Positions 38,330 to 51,247 of a DNA stretch of 64,000 bases are shown here, piece by piece; position 1 is the stretch's first letter, and each line of letters starts with the position of its first letter. The stretch is from Peromyscus leucopus (taxonomy: Eukaryota; Chordata; Mammalia; Rodentia; Cricetidae). The position numbers and the translations under genes are program-made. The notes under the pieces are model-generated. The model was not told the DNA's origin. It made no database searches and was given only the letters and a program-made list of their open reading frames with translations. Location of the stretch: contig NC_051072.1 in the NCBI RefSeq assembly GCF_004664715.2, positions 44,189,642-44,253,641 of the forward strand, written 5' to 3'.

Positions 38330-38720
38330 GCTATCAAGCTGAGCACAAAAACGATACTAAAGACACCATGAACACAGCAACTCTTATAAAGTAAAACGTT
38401 TAACTGAGGCTGGCTTGCACTTTCAGAGGTGTAGTCCATTATCATCATGGCAAGAAGCAGGGCAGCATAAGGGCAGACATTGTGCTGGAGGAGGACCTAA
38501 GAGTTCTACATCTTGATCTGCAGGCAGCAGAAAGAGACTGTGTACCACACTGGGCATAGTTTGAGCATATAAGACCTCAAAGTCCGCCTCCACCATGACA
38601 CACTTCTTCCAACAAGGCCACATCTATTTCAACAAGGCTATACTTCCTAATAGTGCCACTCCCTATGGGTCATGCTTCAAACAAGAGCCTATGGGAGCCA
38701 TAGCTATTCAAACTACCACA
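38330..38720 (-). repeat. 3' LTR of the MaLR-type provirus
   Basis: Matches the 5' LTR at 'actgtgtaccacactgggca', 'agacctcaaag' and 'cctaatagtgccact'. Its minus-strand end is blurred near 38330. It contains an extra block of about 18-20 bp near 38620-38640, made by a partial repeat of 'ttcaacaaggc'. Confidence 0.8.
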
Positions 38721-39461
38721 TTGAATTCACTGGCCCCAAAGGCTTGTAGACATAACATAATACAAAATGCATTTAGTCTAACTTTAAAGTCCCCATAGTC
38801 TATCATAGTCTCAACAATGAAGAAAAGTCCAAATTTCAAAGTCTCTTTTGAGTTCATGCAATCTCTTAACTCTAATACCGTATAAAATCAAAATCAGAAA
38901 ACAGATCACATGCTTCCAACATATAATGGCATAGGATATACATTACTATTCCAAAATGGAGGAAAGGAAGCATAGTAAAGAAATACTGGACCAAAGCAAG
39001 ACTGAAACCAGCTGGGCAAACTTCAAACTCTGCATCTCCATGTCTGATGTCAAAGTGCTCTTCAGATCTCCAACTCCTTTCAGCTTTGTTGACTGTAACA
39101 CACTTCTATCTCTTAGGCTGGTTCCACTCCCTGTTAGCAGCTTGCTTCAGCAGGTATCCCACAATTCTAGAATCTCCAAAATCAATCACCTTCACAACTT
39201 CACACAATGGCCTTTCAGGGCCTCCATGCAGGGACATCCCTGCCATGCCTGGCCTCAATGGATTTCCTTAGTCATGGAGGGAGATTCTATAACCCCTTTC
39301 TTGTATCCTTGACTAAAACCAGAACCATGTGGCTGAAGCTGCCAAGATCTGGTGCTTGGTGGGGTTGGTGCTTTCTGGGGTTGGAACATGGCTTCCTCGT
39401 TCAACTATTCACTGTTTTCTGTCTTTCAATGCCTAAGCTTGGTGGCTTTGGAACTTGCTCT

Positions 39462-39548
39462 TTAGACAAGACTGGCCTCAAACTCAAATATCTTCCAGCC
39501 TCTGCCTTCTGAGTGCTGAGATTAAAGGTGTACACCACCACACAGGGC
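39462..39548 (-). mobile_element. B1 fragment inside the MaLR provirus
   Basis: 'caagactggcctcaaactca', 'gcctctgccttctgagtgct' and 'attaaaggtgtacaccacca' are the reverse B1 left part. It inserted after, or was carried by, the provirus. Confidence 0.75.
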
Positions 39549-40154
39549 TCTAAACTTTCCTTTAATTCCTTTTTGCAAGTTGGAAACTAAGCTGGGTGGG
39601 AACTTGCCCTAAGGTCACCATTCCCTTTATTCCATTTCTTAACCTGTTTTTTTCCTTGAACAAAGGACTTAACACCATTCCATCTCCTGGTGCCTTCCTA
39701 TCCTTAAATTGTACATTTTGTATTTTTCCTTGCTCAGTTTGCTCCTTTTCATTATAGATCTTCGTAAGAGTGAACACCAATCACCACACAACAGTCAATA
39801 CTAGGCTGTTTTAAGACTTCCTCTGCCAATGGAATTAATCCAGAACTTTTCACTTTAGCCTCAGGCAAACTTTTCAGACAAAGGCAAAAAGCAGCCACAT
39901 TCTTTGCCAAAATATCATAAGAACAGTCTCTCAGCTACATGCTAAAATTCTCCTCTGAAACCTCTTGAGTCAGACTCACCCAGTTCAAATCACCCTCAGC
40001 ATCACTGTCCTCCATGTTCCTACTAGGTTAGTCCATTAATCCCAATTTAAAGTGTTCAACTGCTTTTCTGATCCAAAGTTCCAAAATCCACAGTCCTCCA
40101 AAAAAGCATGTTCAGGCCTACCACAGCAATACCCTAGTCCCTGGTACCAACTTT

Positions 40155-40510
40155 TGTTGTAGTTTAAGTTTCTATTGCTGTGAAGAGACACCGTGACTAC
40201 AACAACTTTTAATAAGGAAAACATTTAATTGGGCAGCTTACAGTTCAGAGTTTTAGTCCATTATCATCACGGCAGGATATGGTGGCATGCAGGCAGACAT
40301 GGTGTTGGAGAAAAAGCTTGATCCACAGGCAGCCGAAAGAGACTGTGTACCACACTGGGCATAGCTTGAGTATACAAGACCTCAAAGACCGCCTCCACAG
40401 TGACACACTTCCTCCAACAAGACCACACCTCCTAATAGTGCCACTTTTTATAGGCCAAGCATTAAAACAAATGAGTTTAGGGGGGGGGCATATGTATTCA
40501 AACCACCACA
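40155..40510 (-). repeat. 5' LTR of the MaLR-type provirus
   Basis: 356 bp with TG...CA ends on the minus strand; adjoins the tRNA-Leu-like primer site at 40132-40149. A run of nine or so G at 40481-40489 is probably an expansion. Confidence 0.82.
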
Positions 40511-40661
40511 ATTGTGTTTGCCACATAAGTAATCAAAGTTGAGCTATGTATTTTCAAATAGCTATCACGCATAGCATAATTACTAATATTTGTAGTGATT
40601 ATAGAACTTCTAAAATGCTTGTAGGAAGGCTCTGAGATATTTACTCCCTGTCCTTTTTTGT

Positions 40662-40738
40662 AGTGCTGGGGGTCAAACCCAAGACCTTGTGAATGCTAGA
40701 CAAATATTCTATCACTGAGTTACATCTCTAGTTCATGA
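40662..40738 (-). mobile_element. ID SINE
   Basis: 'tgctgggggtcaaacccaag' and 'ctatcactgagttacatct' are the reverse of ID. Confidence 0.75.
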
Positions 40739-41521
40739 ATATTTATAGAAAAATATTTCTCTGCTTAGAAAAATAAAGTAAAATAAAAACCCATTAGGTC
40801 TATTGACAGTGCTACTCTAGGAGAAGAAAAACTGTGATTCAGGCCAGACCGTGAAAAGAACAGTCCACCAGTGAATGGCTAATAAAGCAACAGATTCCCA
40901 TTGCGGCTTCCTTCCTTCACTTGTACATTTCTTTGCAGATGGACGTAAATTGCTACTTGTCCTTGACAAGGACTGGCAGGTCCAAAATAAACCTAGACTG
41001 TTGTTTCAAGAATGTGGTTCCTAATATTTTCTATTACTTCAGTGAAAAAAAAAGAGAAAGAAAGAATTTTTGTAGTGTATGAAAGTCTCTGTATTTTTAT
41101 TGGCTACTTATAAATTTTGAAAAAAAAAATCCCTAATCCTTTTAAAATGGTCTTACCAATCCTTATATTTAGCATAATTTACCAACATTTCCAAACCCAG
41201 CATGGAAAAGCCATCAATATGGCACTAGGTCATGGGTCCTGAATGAAGCCGTCAGCAAGAATTAATAAACTGTGACAGCTGCCCAAAAACTTTCATTCTT
41301 TTTATTTAAATATCCCACTGCAAGCTGAAATTCAGTGTGATCTTTGTTGAAAGTAGCCCAGCTCACATGGAAGAAGGCAAAACAGAGAAGAGATGACAAG
41401 TATTAGTTATAAATTCAGTCCATAGAATTCTAAAATTTACGTATATAACAATTCCAGAGAATTTGAGTAGCAGAATATAACTAATTTTTTATATCTGCTT
41501 AAATAATTCTTCTTTTTTTTC

Positions 41522-41597
41522 CCTATGGTGCTGAAGATTGAGCCCAGACCTTCTACATTTTAGGAAATGCTCTAGCATTTCAGCCATATCCCAATCA
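41522..41597 (-). mobile_element. ID SINE
   Basis: 'ggtgctgaagattgagccca' and 'atgctctagcatttcagcca' are the reverse of a diverged ID element, about 310 bp downstream in transcription of the exon at 41905-42012. Confidence 0.65.
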
Positions 41598-41877
41598 TGC
41601 ACGAACAATTCTTAGAGATTTTTTTAATTAGACTAATGAAAACTAAGATTTCAAGCCATAACTTTTATGTTCAATAAATTGCTTCATTTTATTTTATTAT
41701 TATTCTTTTATGTGAAACTGACACAAAGACATTAGCTCCTTTTAATTTCACAAGTAAGGCACATTTGTAGACAATTACCACTTAGTTAAAAACATACTAT
41801 TCAAAGTACATCTTAAATTACTATAGATTTCTAGCGTCTGAACATCAGCACCAGAAACTGATCAGTTTTATGTCTCA

Positions 41878-42012
<135 letters not shown>

Positions 42013-42212
42013 CTAGGAAAGAAGGCAGAAGCAGGTTGATGAGGAACGGAGGCTAAAGCCACATGCGTTTCTTGAATAGAGCACATCACAGTCACTCAGC
42101 ATCACTTGCTGATGTTGAAGCTACTATTGAAAGAGGATTTAGGGTGAAGGTCTTTCAGAGGGTAGGTTATTCACTTAAACTTTGGTCTAATTCATGTTTT
42201 AGTAGATAAAGT

Positions 42213-42345
42213 GTGTGTTTTTTTTTTTTTTTTGTTTTTTTTTTTTTTTTCGAGACATTTTCTGTGTAGTTTGCTTTTATACTTGTAGCTGGCTCGAATA
42301 CAGAGATCGCTGGCTCTGCTCGATCTATTAAAGTGCGCACATGAT
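42213..42345 (-). mobile_element. B1 SINE riddled with short deletions
   Basis: After a poly(T) run the text keeps the order of a young B1 in reverse ('cgagaca', 'ctgtgtag', 'gctggctcgaa', 'cagagatc', 'ggctctgc', 'attaaag', 'tgcgcac'). Single and multiple C/G bases are missing throughout, while few simple substitutions are seen. Either an unusual decayed copy or poorly polished sequence. Confidence 0.7.
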
Positions 42346-42349
42346 AAGT

Positions 42350-43265
42350 GTTTTATTACTTATATGCTATTTTCATAATATGTAAATAAAATATAATAAA
42401 AAAAATACATAGAGAAGAAATTTGGTTTTTCAATGCTTGAGAATAAATACTAACACAAACTTAACAAATGCCAACAGAGCATCTAAGTTTTAAAAATTGG
42501 TAGTATTCTGGGGAGGGAAAAGACGGAGCAAACACTGTCAAGTAGATAGGAATTTAACATATAAATTTAAAGAAATATCAGGTACATTTTAGAATAATTT
42601 CTAAATTTTGTATGTCAAAGAATTATCTAGAAATGCTATTTTCGGTTATCAAATAGTTTAGCACAATGATGGTAAATTTTCATAAAATACTATTTATGAC
42701 ATTTTCACCTCCTTCCTTAGTATTTTCTGACTCAGAACAGAATTATAAGATTTTTCCAATACCCACAATATAAAATACTAGGTTAAGTTATCAGATTATC
42801 ATCTGTCTATGTCTATATATTATGTCTGTGTTATAATTATCTAAAAAAAATAACTTCAGAAGAAAATACTCAAAATTCTAATTTTTTACATATGACCATT
42901 AGTTACTATCACCACCATTAGTTTAAACTAGAACTATGAATCTAAATATATTTGTTACAATATTAATAAAAATGCAGAAATAATAAATATATAGCACTTA
43001 ATCCTGTCACTTTTATGTCTCAAGTGAAGTTTTAACTCCTCAGACACAAAAGAAACCATGTGACATAGACATGATTGAGAAGGAAGCTGGTAAACTATGG
43101 GAACTAATGACTCTGCAAGTGAAAATGTTCACATGATACGACAGTCCTTGATTCTACTGTTGAAGACAATACTCAGAGCTGAGACTCCCTTTGGGTTCCT
43201 ATGGGGGTGTTCTCTATCAGGGAGGCAATGACGTACAATGTGTATTGGGCTTTAAAATACTTAAA
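42350..43265. other. Intron, AT-rich, no feature seen
   Basis: A low-complexity A/T-rich stretch with no repeat family or coding signal I can support. Confidence 0.6.
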
Positions 43266-43267
43266 AT

Positions 43268-43492
43268 CGGGGGCTGAAGAAATGGCTCAGCTATTAACAG
43301 CACAAGTTGCTTTCAGAAGACCTGAGGTCAGTTCCCAGCACACACATGGCAGCTCAAAACCATCTGTAACTCCAGTTCTAGGAAATCCAATGCCCTCTAG
43401 CCTTCATAGGTACCAGGCATTCACCTGATGCACAAACATACATGCAGGCAAAACACTTATACACACAAAATAAAAACTAAATTAAAAAATTA
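43268..43492 (+). mobile_element. B2 SINE
   Basis: 'ggggctgaagaaatggctca', 'agacctgaggtcagttccca' and 'ccatctgtaactccagttct' with a CA-rich tail and 'aaaataaaaac' end. Confidence 0.88.
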
Positions 43493-43499
43493 AATATAC

Positions 43500-45185
43500 T
43501 TCAATTTTTAAAACTCTATTTAAAGACTAGTGAGTTAAAAAAGAAAACATTAGAAGAGCCTTCTGGGAATCATAGTACCAACCTAAAATGCTCTTTTTTA
43601 TAATGGAACTCGATAAAAATAATACTTACTTGTTCTTACAATATATTTTCAGTACATTCTTTTAGTTTAACATTTTAGAAGCAGCAGGACTGCTACTATT
43701 TAAAGGTTTTAAAATATTGAACTATGTGTAAAAGCCTATCCAAATTCAAGCAACAATGAGTTCACAGAGACACATTTAATAGAACAATATATTTAAAATG
43801 TGAAAAAAAATAATGCATAGATTATCTCTGGACAAGATTCTGAATACTTTTTCTTTTTGTTGGGTCTAAATCTTACTTTAGATAAAGGCAAAAAGAAGCC
43901 TAAAATATACTTTATACAAAACTATTTGATGAGGATTCTACTCTTGAAGATAATACTCAGAACATCCATTAAAAACACACACAATTTAGTTGTGTTGTAG
44001 AAACATTATTTTCTAAAAGCACCTTTGAACACATCTACCCAAAGTGACAAGTGAGTAAGGTCCTTTTTAAAATTGTGATGTCCAGATTGACAATACACCT
44101 TCCTTCAATGTTTGAAAAACAGATTTCGGCATCTAACAGGAATGTATTACCTTACTGGCTTCCTAAAGATTGGCATTTTGCTAGGGATTAATTTATCACA
44201 CATTGTTACATGCAGCAAGGGTCTGCCGACCCACACTGGAAAACACACTTGAACTGTTAAAGTAGTGACAGAGATCACAGAAAGCTTTTCCAGCAGAACT
44301 CAAAGTTGGCATTTCATCTGAGTAAGAAAGAATTTTGATACTGAATTTAAGAAGAGAAAGACAAAGTACAAGAAAAGCTCATTTCACACCAAGGAAGAAG
44401 TTCTAGAATATGGGCAACCTATTTAGTTGGACAGTTTTCTTTGCACATGAATATTATTAATTGCTGAATAAATACTTTCATGAAGGTTTCAAGCTATAAG
44501 GAAGTTAACTGCAGGCTGAAAGGTTTTTATCTCTTGAGAAAGTTCTATACACAGATCATACTTGTTAAATTCCTTTCCTAAATGAAATATATAAGGTGAT
44601 AGGTACAGTTAGTGGACGGGAATAATGTTTTCTTTTCCCCCCAGCTTAGCTAAGGAGCAGCAATTTTCTTGCATGTGTTCATCATTCCCGACAGAAGTTC
44701 AGGTTTATTACGATTAGTTTCATGACTTCTCTAAGTGAATAAATCATTGCCTCTGTGCTAGGGCTTCCTTTAGTATCTTAGATTTCACTTTAGGGAGACT
44801 CAGGGAAACCTGGTACTCTGCTGGCCCTCAAGTTTAAGGAAGAAGAAAGAAATCATCAACAACTCCTCTAAAAGATATTTCTGTTAAATGACAGCACACG
44901 AGAGTGAAAATTTGAGATGGAATCTTTAGTTTCATGGAGTCAACTACAATCAGGAAAAGATTGAAATAGTGATAGCAATATTTCCTTGCCATTTGCAAAT
45001 ATTTACTGAGACTCTACCACCCACCAGACATGTTAGCATAATGCAGAAATATTATCACATAGAATCACAGGGACCAGGGAAGCCAATGCTTTTAATTTCT
45101 CTGATAAAACTAGAACAATACCGATGTAGTATTTTTTCATTATACTCTCTTTACTACATGCATATCTGTGTACCACTTGCATAGT
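43500..45185. other. Intron, mostly unique
   Basis: AT-rich. 44985-45065 ('caaatatttactgagactc') may be an ancient MIR-type fragment. No gene. Confidence 0.5.
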
Positions 45186-45189
45186 TGGG

Positions 45190-45338
45190 AACCACAGAGG
45201 CCAGAAAAGGGCACCAGATCCCTAGAAACTAGAGTTACAGACAGTTGTGAGCCTCTGTGTAGGTGCTGGGGATGAAACCCCGGTCACCTGGAAGACAGCC
45301 AGTTCCCTTAACCACTGAACTATCTCTTCAGCCCTGAC
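45190..45338 (-). mobile_element. B2 SINE, older
   Basis: 'aactagagttacagacagtt', 'taggtgctggggatgaaacc' and 'aaccactgaactatctcttc' are the reverse of B2. Confidence 0.85.
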
Positions 45339-45363
45339 ACCTTTTTTAATTTTTCATTTTAAT

Positions 45364-45518
45364 TTTTTTTTTTTTTTGAGACAGGGTTTCTCTGTGTAGC
45401 TTTGCGCCTTTCCTGGAACTCGCTTTGGAGACCAGGCTGGCCTCGAACTCACAGAGATCCACCTGGCTCTGCCTCCCGAGTGCTGGGATTAAAGGCGTGC
45501 GCCACCACCTAGGTTAAA
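45364..45518 (-). mobile_element. B1 SINE, young (cricetid form)
   Basis: Poly(T), then 'gagacagggtttctctgtgt', 'agctttgcgcctttcctgga' and 'attaaaggcgtgcgccacca'. The 'gcgcctttcctggaact' part is the cricetid-type B1 tail. Confidence 0.93.
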
Positions 45519-45524
45519 AATTTT

Positions 45525-46940
<1,416 letters not shown>

Positions 46941-46944
46941 TTTT

Positions 46945-47160
46945 TTTTAATTTAAAATTTTCTTTTCATTTTACATGCCAATCCCAGTTCCCCCTCCTTT
47001 CCCTTCTTCTACCCCTTACACTCCCTCCCATCCACACCCCTATCCACTCCTCAGAGAGGTATCAACTTGTTTTTTTTTTTAAATTAATGTAAGGTGGGTA
47101 GTAATCTAGTTACTGCCCATCCCACAGCCTTCTTGCAGTGAACTCAATAAATTTATCTTT
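46945..47160 (-). mobile_element. Rodent L1 3' UTR fragment
   Basis: Plus strand 'tttcattttacatgccaatc', 'ccagttccccctcctttccc' and 'ccactcctcagagaggta' are the reverse of the C-poor rodent L1 3' UTR start. Truncated. Confidence 0.65.
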
Positions 47161-47164
47161 AAAA

Positions 47165-48200
47165 ATTGATATAAAAGGTGTATCTTTTAACTGTTTCTTC
47201 ACCTGCCCTCATGACTTCAATAGAATTTGGGTTTTTTAAATGAAGCTACCAAGCCATTTACTATGACCAATAAAGGAAACTCTTCCCTTTATAGGTCTTC
47301 ATATGTTTCATAATTTTCTCTAATTATGAGAAAGCCTACCTGCTATCTTGAAATCATAATCAGAGATAATGAATGATTTTCCAGATTGAGGGAAATGTTA
47401 ACCTTTGTGCTGTGCTGGGTCCTTGGTAGTAATTGTACAACACTCTCGGGGTCCTCATCGTCCTTTCAGTTGCAGTAAACACGGTCAATGAGGAGAGTAA
47501 AGCGTCGAAGTGGTCAGTAAGGAATATCAGCAAAGAGAAATAGAAAACCTACATCTGCTAACCCTGTGGCCTGGCTTAGGTCTAGGAATCCAAACCAAAC
47601 AAGATAGCATGTCCACACTTAGTCCTTAAAGAGCTCAAGCCCATTAAGTAGGCGATTAACTGAATGAGATCCTAGAAAGGGAACAACACCAATAAAACAG
47701 GATCTAGAAATTTCGGTTAAATAATCAACAATTTGAAGGCTTTAAAAAAAGATATCAAAATGGTTATAGAAATTAAAATCACCAACTTTTAGGCCTACAT
47801 TTGACTCTGGAACTAGGATTTGGCTTGGAATTGGGGTAAAGTAAAAATCAAAGCAACCTTTAAACAATTATATGTTGAGTAATTATGTATGTTTGGATTT
47901 CAGAGATTACTGAAGGACTAAAAAATTTCAGTGTCCTTTTCTCTATAAGTCTGTATTAAACCACACTGAAGAATATGTATGCTACCTTAAGATATTTAAG
48001 AGAATTCTATTTTTCTCAATACAACCATTACATATTTAATATCTGGAAACTGAATAATTAATCCATGGACCTGCTTTAGAAATCAAAGATAACTGTGAGT
48101 ATTGAAAATGTTTTTGTAGAGAATAAAAACAGCATTTAGCTTTAAAAGTAAAGCACAATATGAACAAACAAAAATCCCAACTACTAAAACTCATTTTCTG
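47165..48200. other. Intron, no feature seen
   Basis: Unique sequence; 47430-47520 has several CpGs ('aacactctcggggtcctcat') but no gene signal. Confidence 0.5.
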
Positions 48201-48204
48201 TAAA

Positions 48205-48381
48205 CTTTTCTTTTTTTTTTTTTTTTTTTTTTGGTTTTTCGAGACAGGGTTTCTCTGTGTAGCTTTGCGCCTTTCCTGGAGCTCACTTGGTAGCCCAGGC
48301 TGGCCTCGAACTCACAGAGATCCGCCTGGCTCTGCCTCCCGAGTGCTGGGATTAAAGGCGTGCGCCACCAACGCCCGGCTA
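48205..48381 (-). mobile_element. B1 SINE, young (cricetid form)
   Basis: Poly(T) then 'cgagacagggtttctctgtg', 'agctttgcgcctttcctgga' and 'gtgcgccaccaacgcccggc', nearly full length. A 192-codon frame (48160-48738) reads antisense through this and the next B1 and is not a gene. Confidence 0.94.
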
Positions 48382-48536
48382 ACTTTTCTTATATGTATTT
48401 CTCAATATACTTTTCATTATTTCATTATTTCAACACTATCTTCTGATTTCTCTGTATCTATTTTTAAACATTGTTCAGACAACCAACAATATTCAAAAAT
48501 ACTAACAAAGTTCATTTGCAATTATATGAATCATTC

Positions 48537-48706
48537 TTTTTGTTTGTTTGGTTCGGTTTTGGTTTTTCAAGGCAAGGTTTCTCTACATAGCTGTGGCTGT
48601 CCAGAACTCACTCTGAAGACGAGGCTGACCTTGAACTCACAGAGATCTGCCTGCCTCTGCCTCCCAAGTGCTGGGATTAAAGGTGTGTGCCACCCCCCAC
48701 CCTGTC
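48537..48706 (-). mobile_element. B1 SINE
   Basis: 'tttttcaaggcaaggtttct', 'gctgtggctgtccagaactc' and 'gctgggattaaaggtgtgtg' are reverse B1; an older subfamily than the copy at 48205. Confidence 0.9.
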
Positions 48707-48709
48707 TAT

Positions 48710-50495
48710 ATGAGTATGTCTTAATGACAAAGCAATAATGATTTGAATCACAATTTGTAGTGATAAAATAAGCAAAAGGAACAAGGTCTGAAGGCACTTA
48801 AAGCTGTAGTCTATATAGAGTAAGACTCTGTTGCTGAAGACAACAAACACTTTGGACACAGAACACAGAGGAATCAAGTTGGAACTGAGCTGGATGCTTC
48901 CCTGCTGACTAGCATTCACAGTGCTGGAAGACACTGCACAAGTTTGGGGGAAGGGTAGAAAAGGCATCCACAATCACCAAAAGTCATGAACCCGACGAAG
49001 GACCCAGTATGCTAACAATAGTAACTTGCCAGACAAGATAAGCTCCCGGTGTGATATGGCAGAATTTTGGTGAGGGTAAACAGCTGCTTCCTTATTAAAC
49101 CTAAGCCCCACCCTATGGGAGAAATACACAGCTGGCAGAATGTTGTTACAATGAGCTGCACTGAGCTGGGAACTGTTCTGAAGGCAAGTTATATAGATTC
49201 TAGGAGGGTACATAGCAGTAAACAGAATGAAAATAAATACTATATTATAAAGTAATAAATGCTAATGAGAAAAAAGCAAGGAAAAATTCTAGGACTTATG
49301 CATGTGAATGTATAAACGTGCATAAGTTTAGAGAAGGTTATCAAGGAAAGCATCATTTAACTATCAAGCAATCAACTAAGCAAAACAATTAAGGAATTTA
49401 CTAACATGATGTGACTGAGAACAACTGGGAGACGTTTTTATATACAGAATGATCAGACAGAAGTCCTGTCTCAAGAGAAATTCCACTCGAGTTAGAGTAA
49501 AAGGTGAAATTGAGTCAATATGTGGCTGTTAAAATTCTCCCATGCTCTCAAATCACAGAAGGTTCATCTTCTCCTCTTAGTGTAGCTGCTGTTTATGAAT
49601 ATAACCACAAATGACAGATATTCACAGAAGAAATGAAAACACTTCTTGAATGTCTACTATGTGTCCAGCACATGAAATATATATGCAATCTTGTAAATGC
49701 TCTTGCTACCTGAAGTTTACAAAAACAATTAGGCTGTTGTTCACTGAAAAGTTTTCTATGAATGAATAAAATTTACTGATGGTCAGCTTGACATTATAGG
49801 TAATAGTGAATGGTGAACAGACTTTTTAAATTTAAAGTATTTTGTTAAAAATATTATATTCCAAAAAATATTATGGTCTCTTGTGAAACCATGTGCTAGA
49901 TAATGGGTTTTCATTTATGGATGAGAATATCTTATCTACTGGTAGAACATCATTTAGTTCTATATTAAAAGCACAGAATTTGCAACATACTACTAAAGAT
50001 GTATGCAGTAGCTTTATCCTATATGAACAATGACAATATTCACATACAAGAAAAAAGTATCCACAAATTACACAAAGCTATGTATGTCTATAAAACTTGT
50101 GTGACTTAAATCTATCTGCAGATGAACACTCATCCCTTCAGTTAATAGTTCATTATATATTAGGTATCATGAACCTATATTAAATTCTTAAGTGTTATCT
50201 GAAAACTATGGTTTGGATATGATTTAAAGTGACAGAATCAAGAAATAAGGAGCAAAATCTGAAAGAGCCCTAATCTATGATTTTTGGAATGTAGTCATAA
50301 AGATCCCCCACATATATCATATAAGCTATAAGTGAATTCCTTTCTACGTTTAAACTTATTCTTATTGCAATATGCTTTCGGCCAGTTTAGTTTTTATGAT
50401 TATTTTCTAATAAAAATATTGAAAATGAAAGACAAGTGAGAAGTGGAAGAGAAGTGGAAATAATAGGTTCTACAGAGCTTTATGAGCCTGATGCT
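48710..50495. other. Intron, mostly unique
   Basis: 49210-49400 and 49640-49770 ('ctactatgtgtccagcacat') carry weak MIR-like or other ancient repeat wording. No gene. Confidence 0.45.
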
Positions 50496-50497
50496 CT

Positions 50498-50503
50498 GAA
50501 TAA

Positions 50504-50537
<34 letters not shown>
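50498..50537. repeat. (AAAT)n microsatellite
   Basis: About ten AAAT units. Confidence 0.95.
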
Positions 50538-50538
<1 letters not shown>

Positions 50539-50579
50539 CACTCTAGAGACAGCGGTTCTGTTGTTTTATTTGCAATGAA

Positions 50580-50695
50580 CTTTTTCTTTCTTTCTTTCTT
50601 TTTTTTTTTTTTTTTTTTTGAGACATTTCTTGTACTTTGTTTCTACTTGTAGCTGCTGATAAGATGCTGTTGTTATTAAGTGGCGAATGAACTTT
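50580..50695 (-). mobile_element. B1 SINE riddled with short deletions
   Basis: (TTTC)n and poly(T) are followed by 'gagacatttcttgta' and 'ctacttgtagctgctgata'. The text matches reversed B1 only if many short deletions are allowed, as at 42213-42345. Confidence 0.5.
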
Positions 50696-50789
50696 TTCTA
50701 AGAAGCACTGAAAAATCATCCTTAGACTCAGAGTTGGGCGATATTTGAAGATAATAAAGATCTAGCTTTACACGCTGCAGCTTATCTGA

Positions 50790-50963
50790 AAGAAGCACAC
50801 ACACAAACTTTCGCACACAGCTGTGGAGGCCAGAGGACAACTTGCAGGAGTTAGTTCTCTCCTTCCACCATGCAGGTTCCAAGATCAAACACAGGTCCTC
50901 AGGCTTAGTGGTAAAATGCCTTTACTCATCAAATCAATCATTGATCTGGTCCCTAACTTTTTT
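50790..50963 (-). mobile_element. B3 SINE
   Basis: 'tggaggccagaggacaactt', 'gcaggagttagttctctcct' and 'ttccaccatgcaggttcc' are reverse B3. Confidence 0.85.
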
Positions 50964-50982
50964 TTGTAATAACAGATAATAA

Positions 50983-51181
50983 GACTGAGGATGTAGCTTA
51001 GTTGGCAGAGCACCTGTTTGACCTACACAGTGGCCTGAGTTTGATCCCCAGCACCACATAAACTGAGTATGATATCATGCCTAGAATCCCAGCAATTGAG
51101 AGGAGCAAGGAGAAGGTTCAGGAGTTCAAGGTCATCCCCAACTACATAGCAAGTTTAAGGTCAGCCTGAGCTACATGAGGT
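50983..51181 (+). mobile_element. B4 SINE (ID head fused to B1)
   Basis: ID-like 'gaggatgtagcttagttggc' and 'gtttgatccccagcacca' are followed by B1-like 'atgcctagaatcccagcaat' and 'ggtcagcctgagctacatga', the B4 layout. Confidence 0.8.
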
Positions 51182-51247
51182 GGGTGAGGTGGAGGTGGTG
51201 GTGGTGGTGGTGGTGGTGGTGGTGGTGGTGGTGGTGGTGGTGGTGGT
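51182..51247 (+). repeat. (GGT)n microsatellite
   Basis: About 20 GGT units, growing out of the 3' end of the B4 element; on the Adamts6 transcript it reads (ACC)n. Confidence 0.95.

Larger units (their letters stand above)
38330..40510 (-). mobile_element. MaLR-type provirus, nearly complete
   Basis: Two LTRs in the same orientation, 40155-40510 (5') and about 38330-38720 (3'), flank about 1.43 kb of internal sequence. The 5' LTR runs from TGTGGTGGTTTGAATACATA to CTACAACA on the minus strand. Just inside it, 40132-40149 reads TGGTACCAGGGACTAGGG on the minus strand, a good match to a tRNA-Leu primer-binding site as used by ERVL/MaLR elements. The internal part has no retroviral gene, as known for MaLR elements, which are mobilised in trans. 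It carries a B1 fragment at 39462-39548. It is in the sense orientation relative to Adamts6. Confidence 0.8.

Noticed and set aside
48160..48738. 192-codon open frame on the plus strand
   Set aside because: It reads antisense through two B1 SINEs and a poly(T) tract (a phenylalanine run); no gene context.
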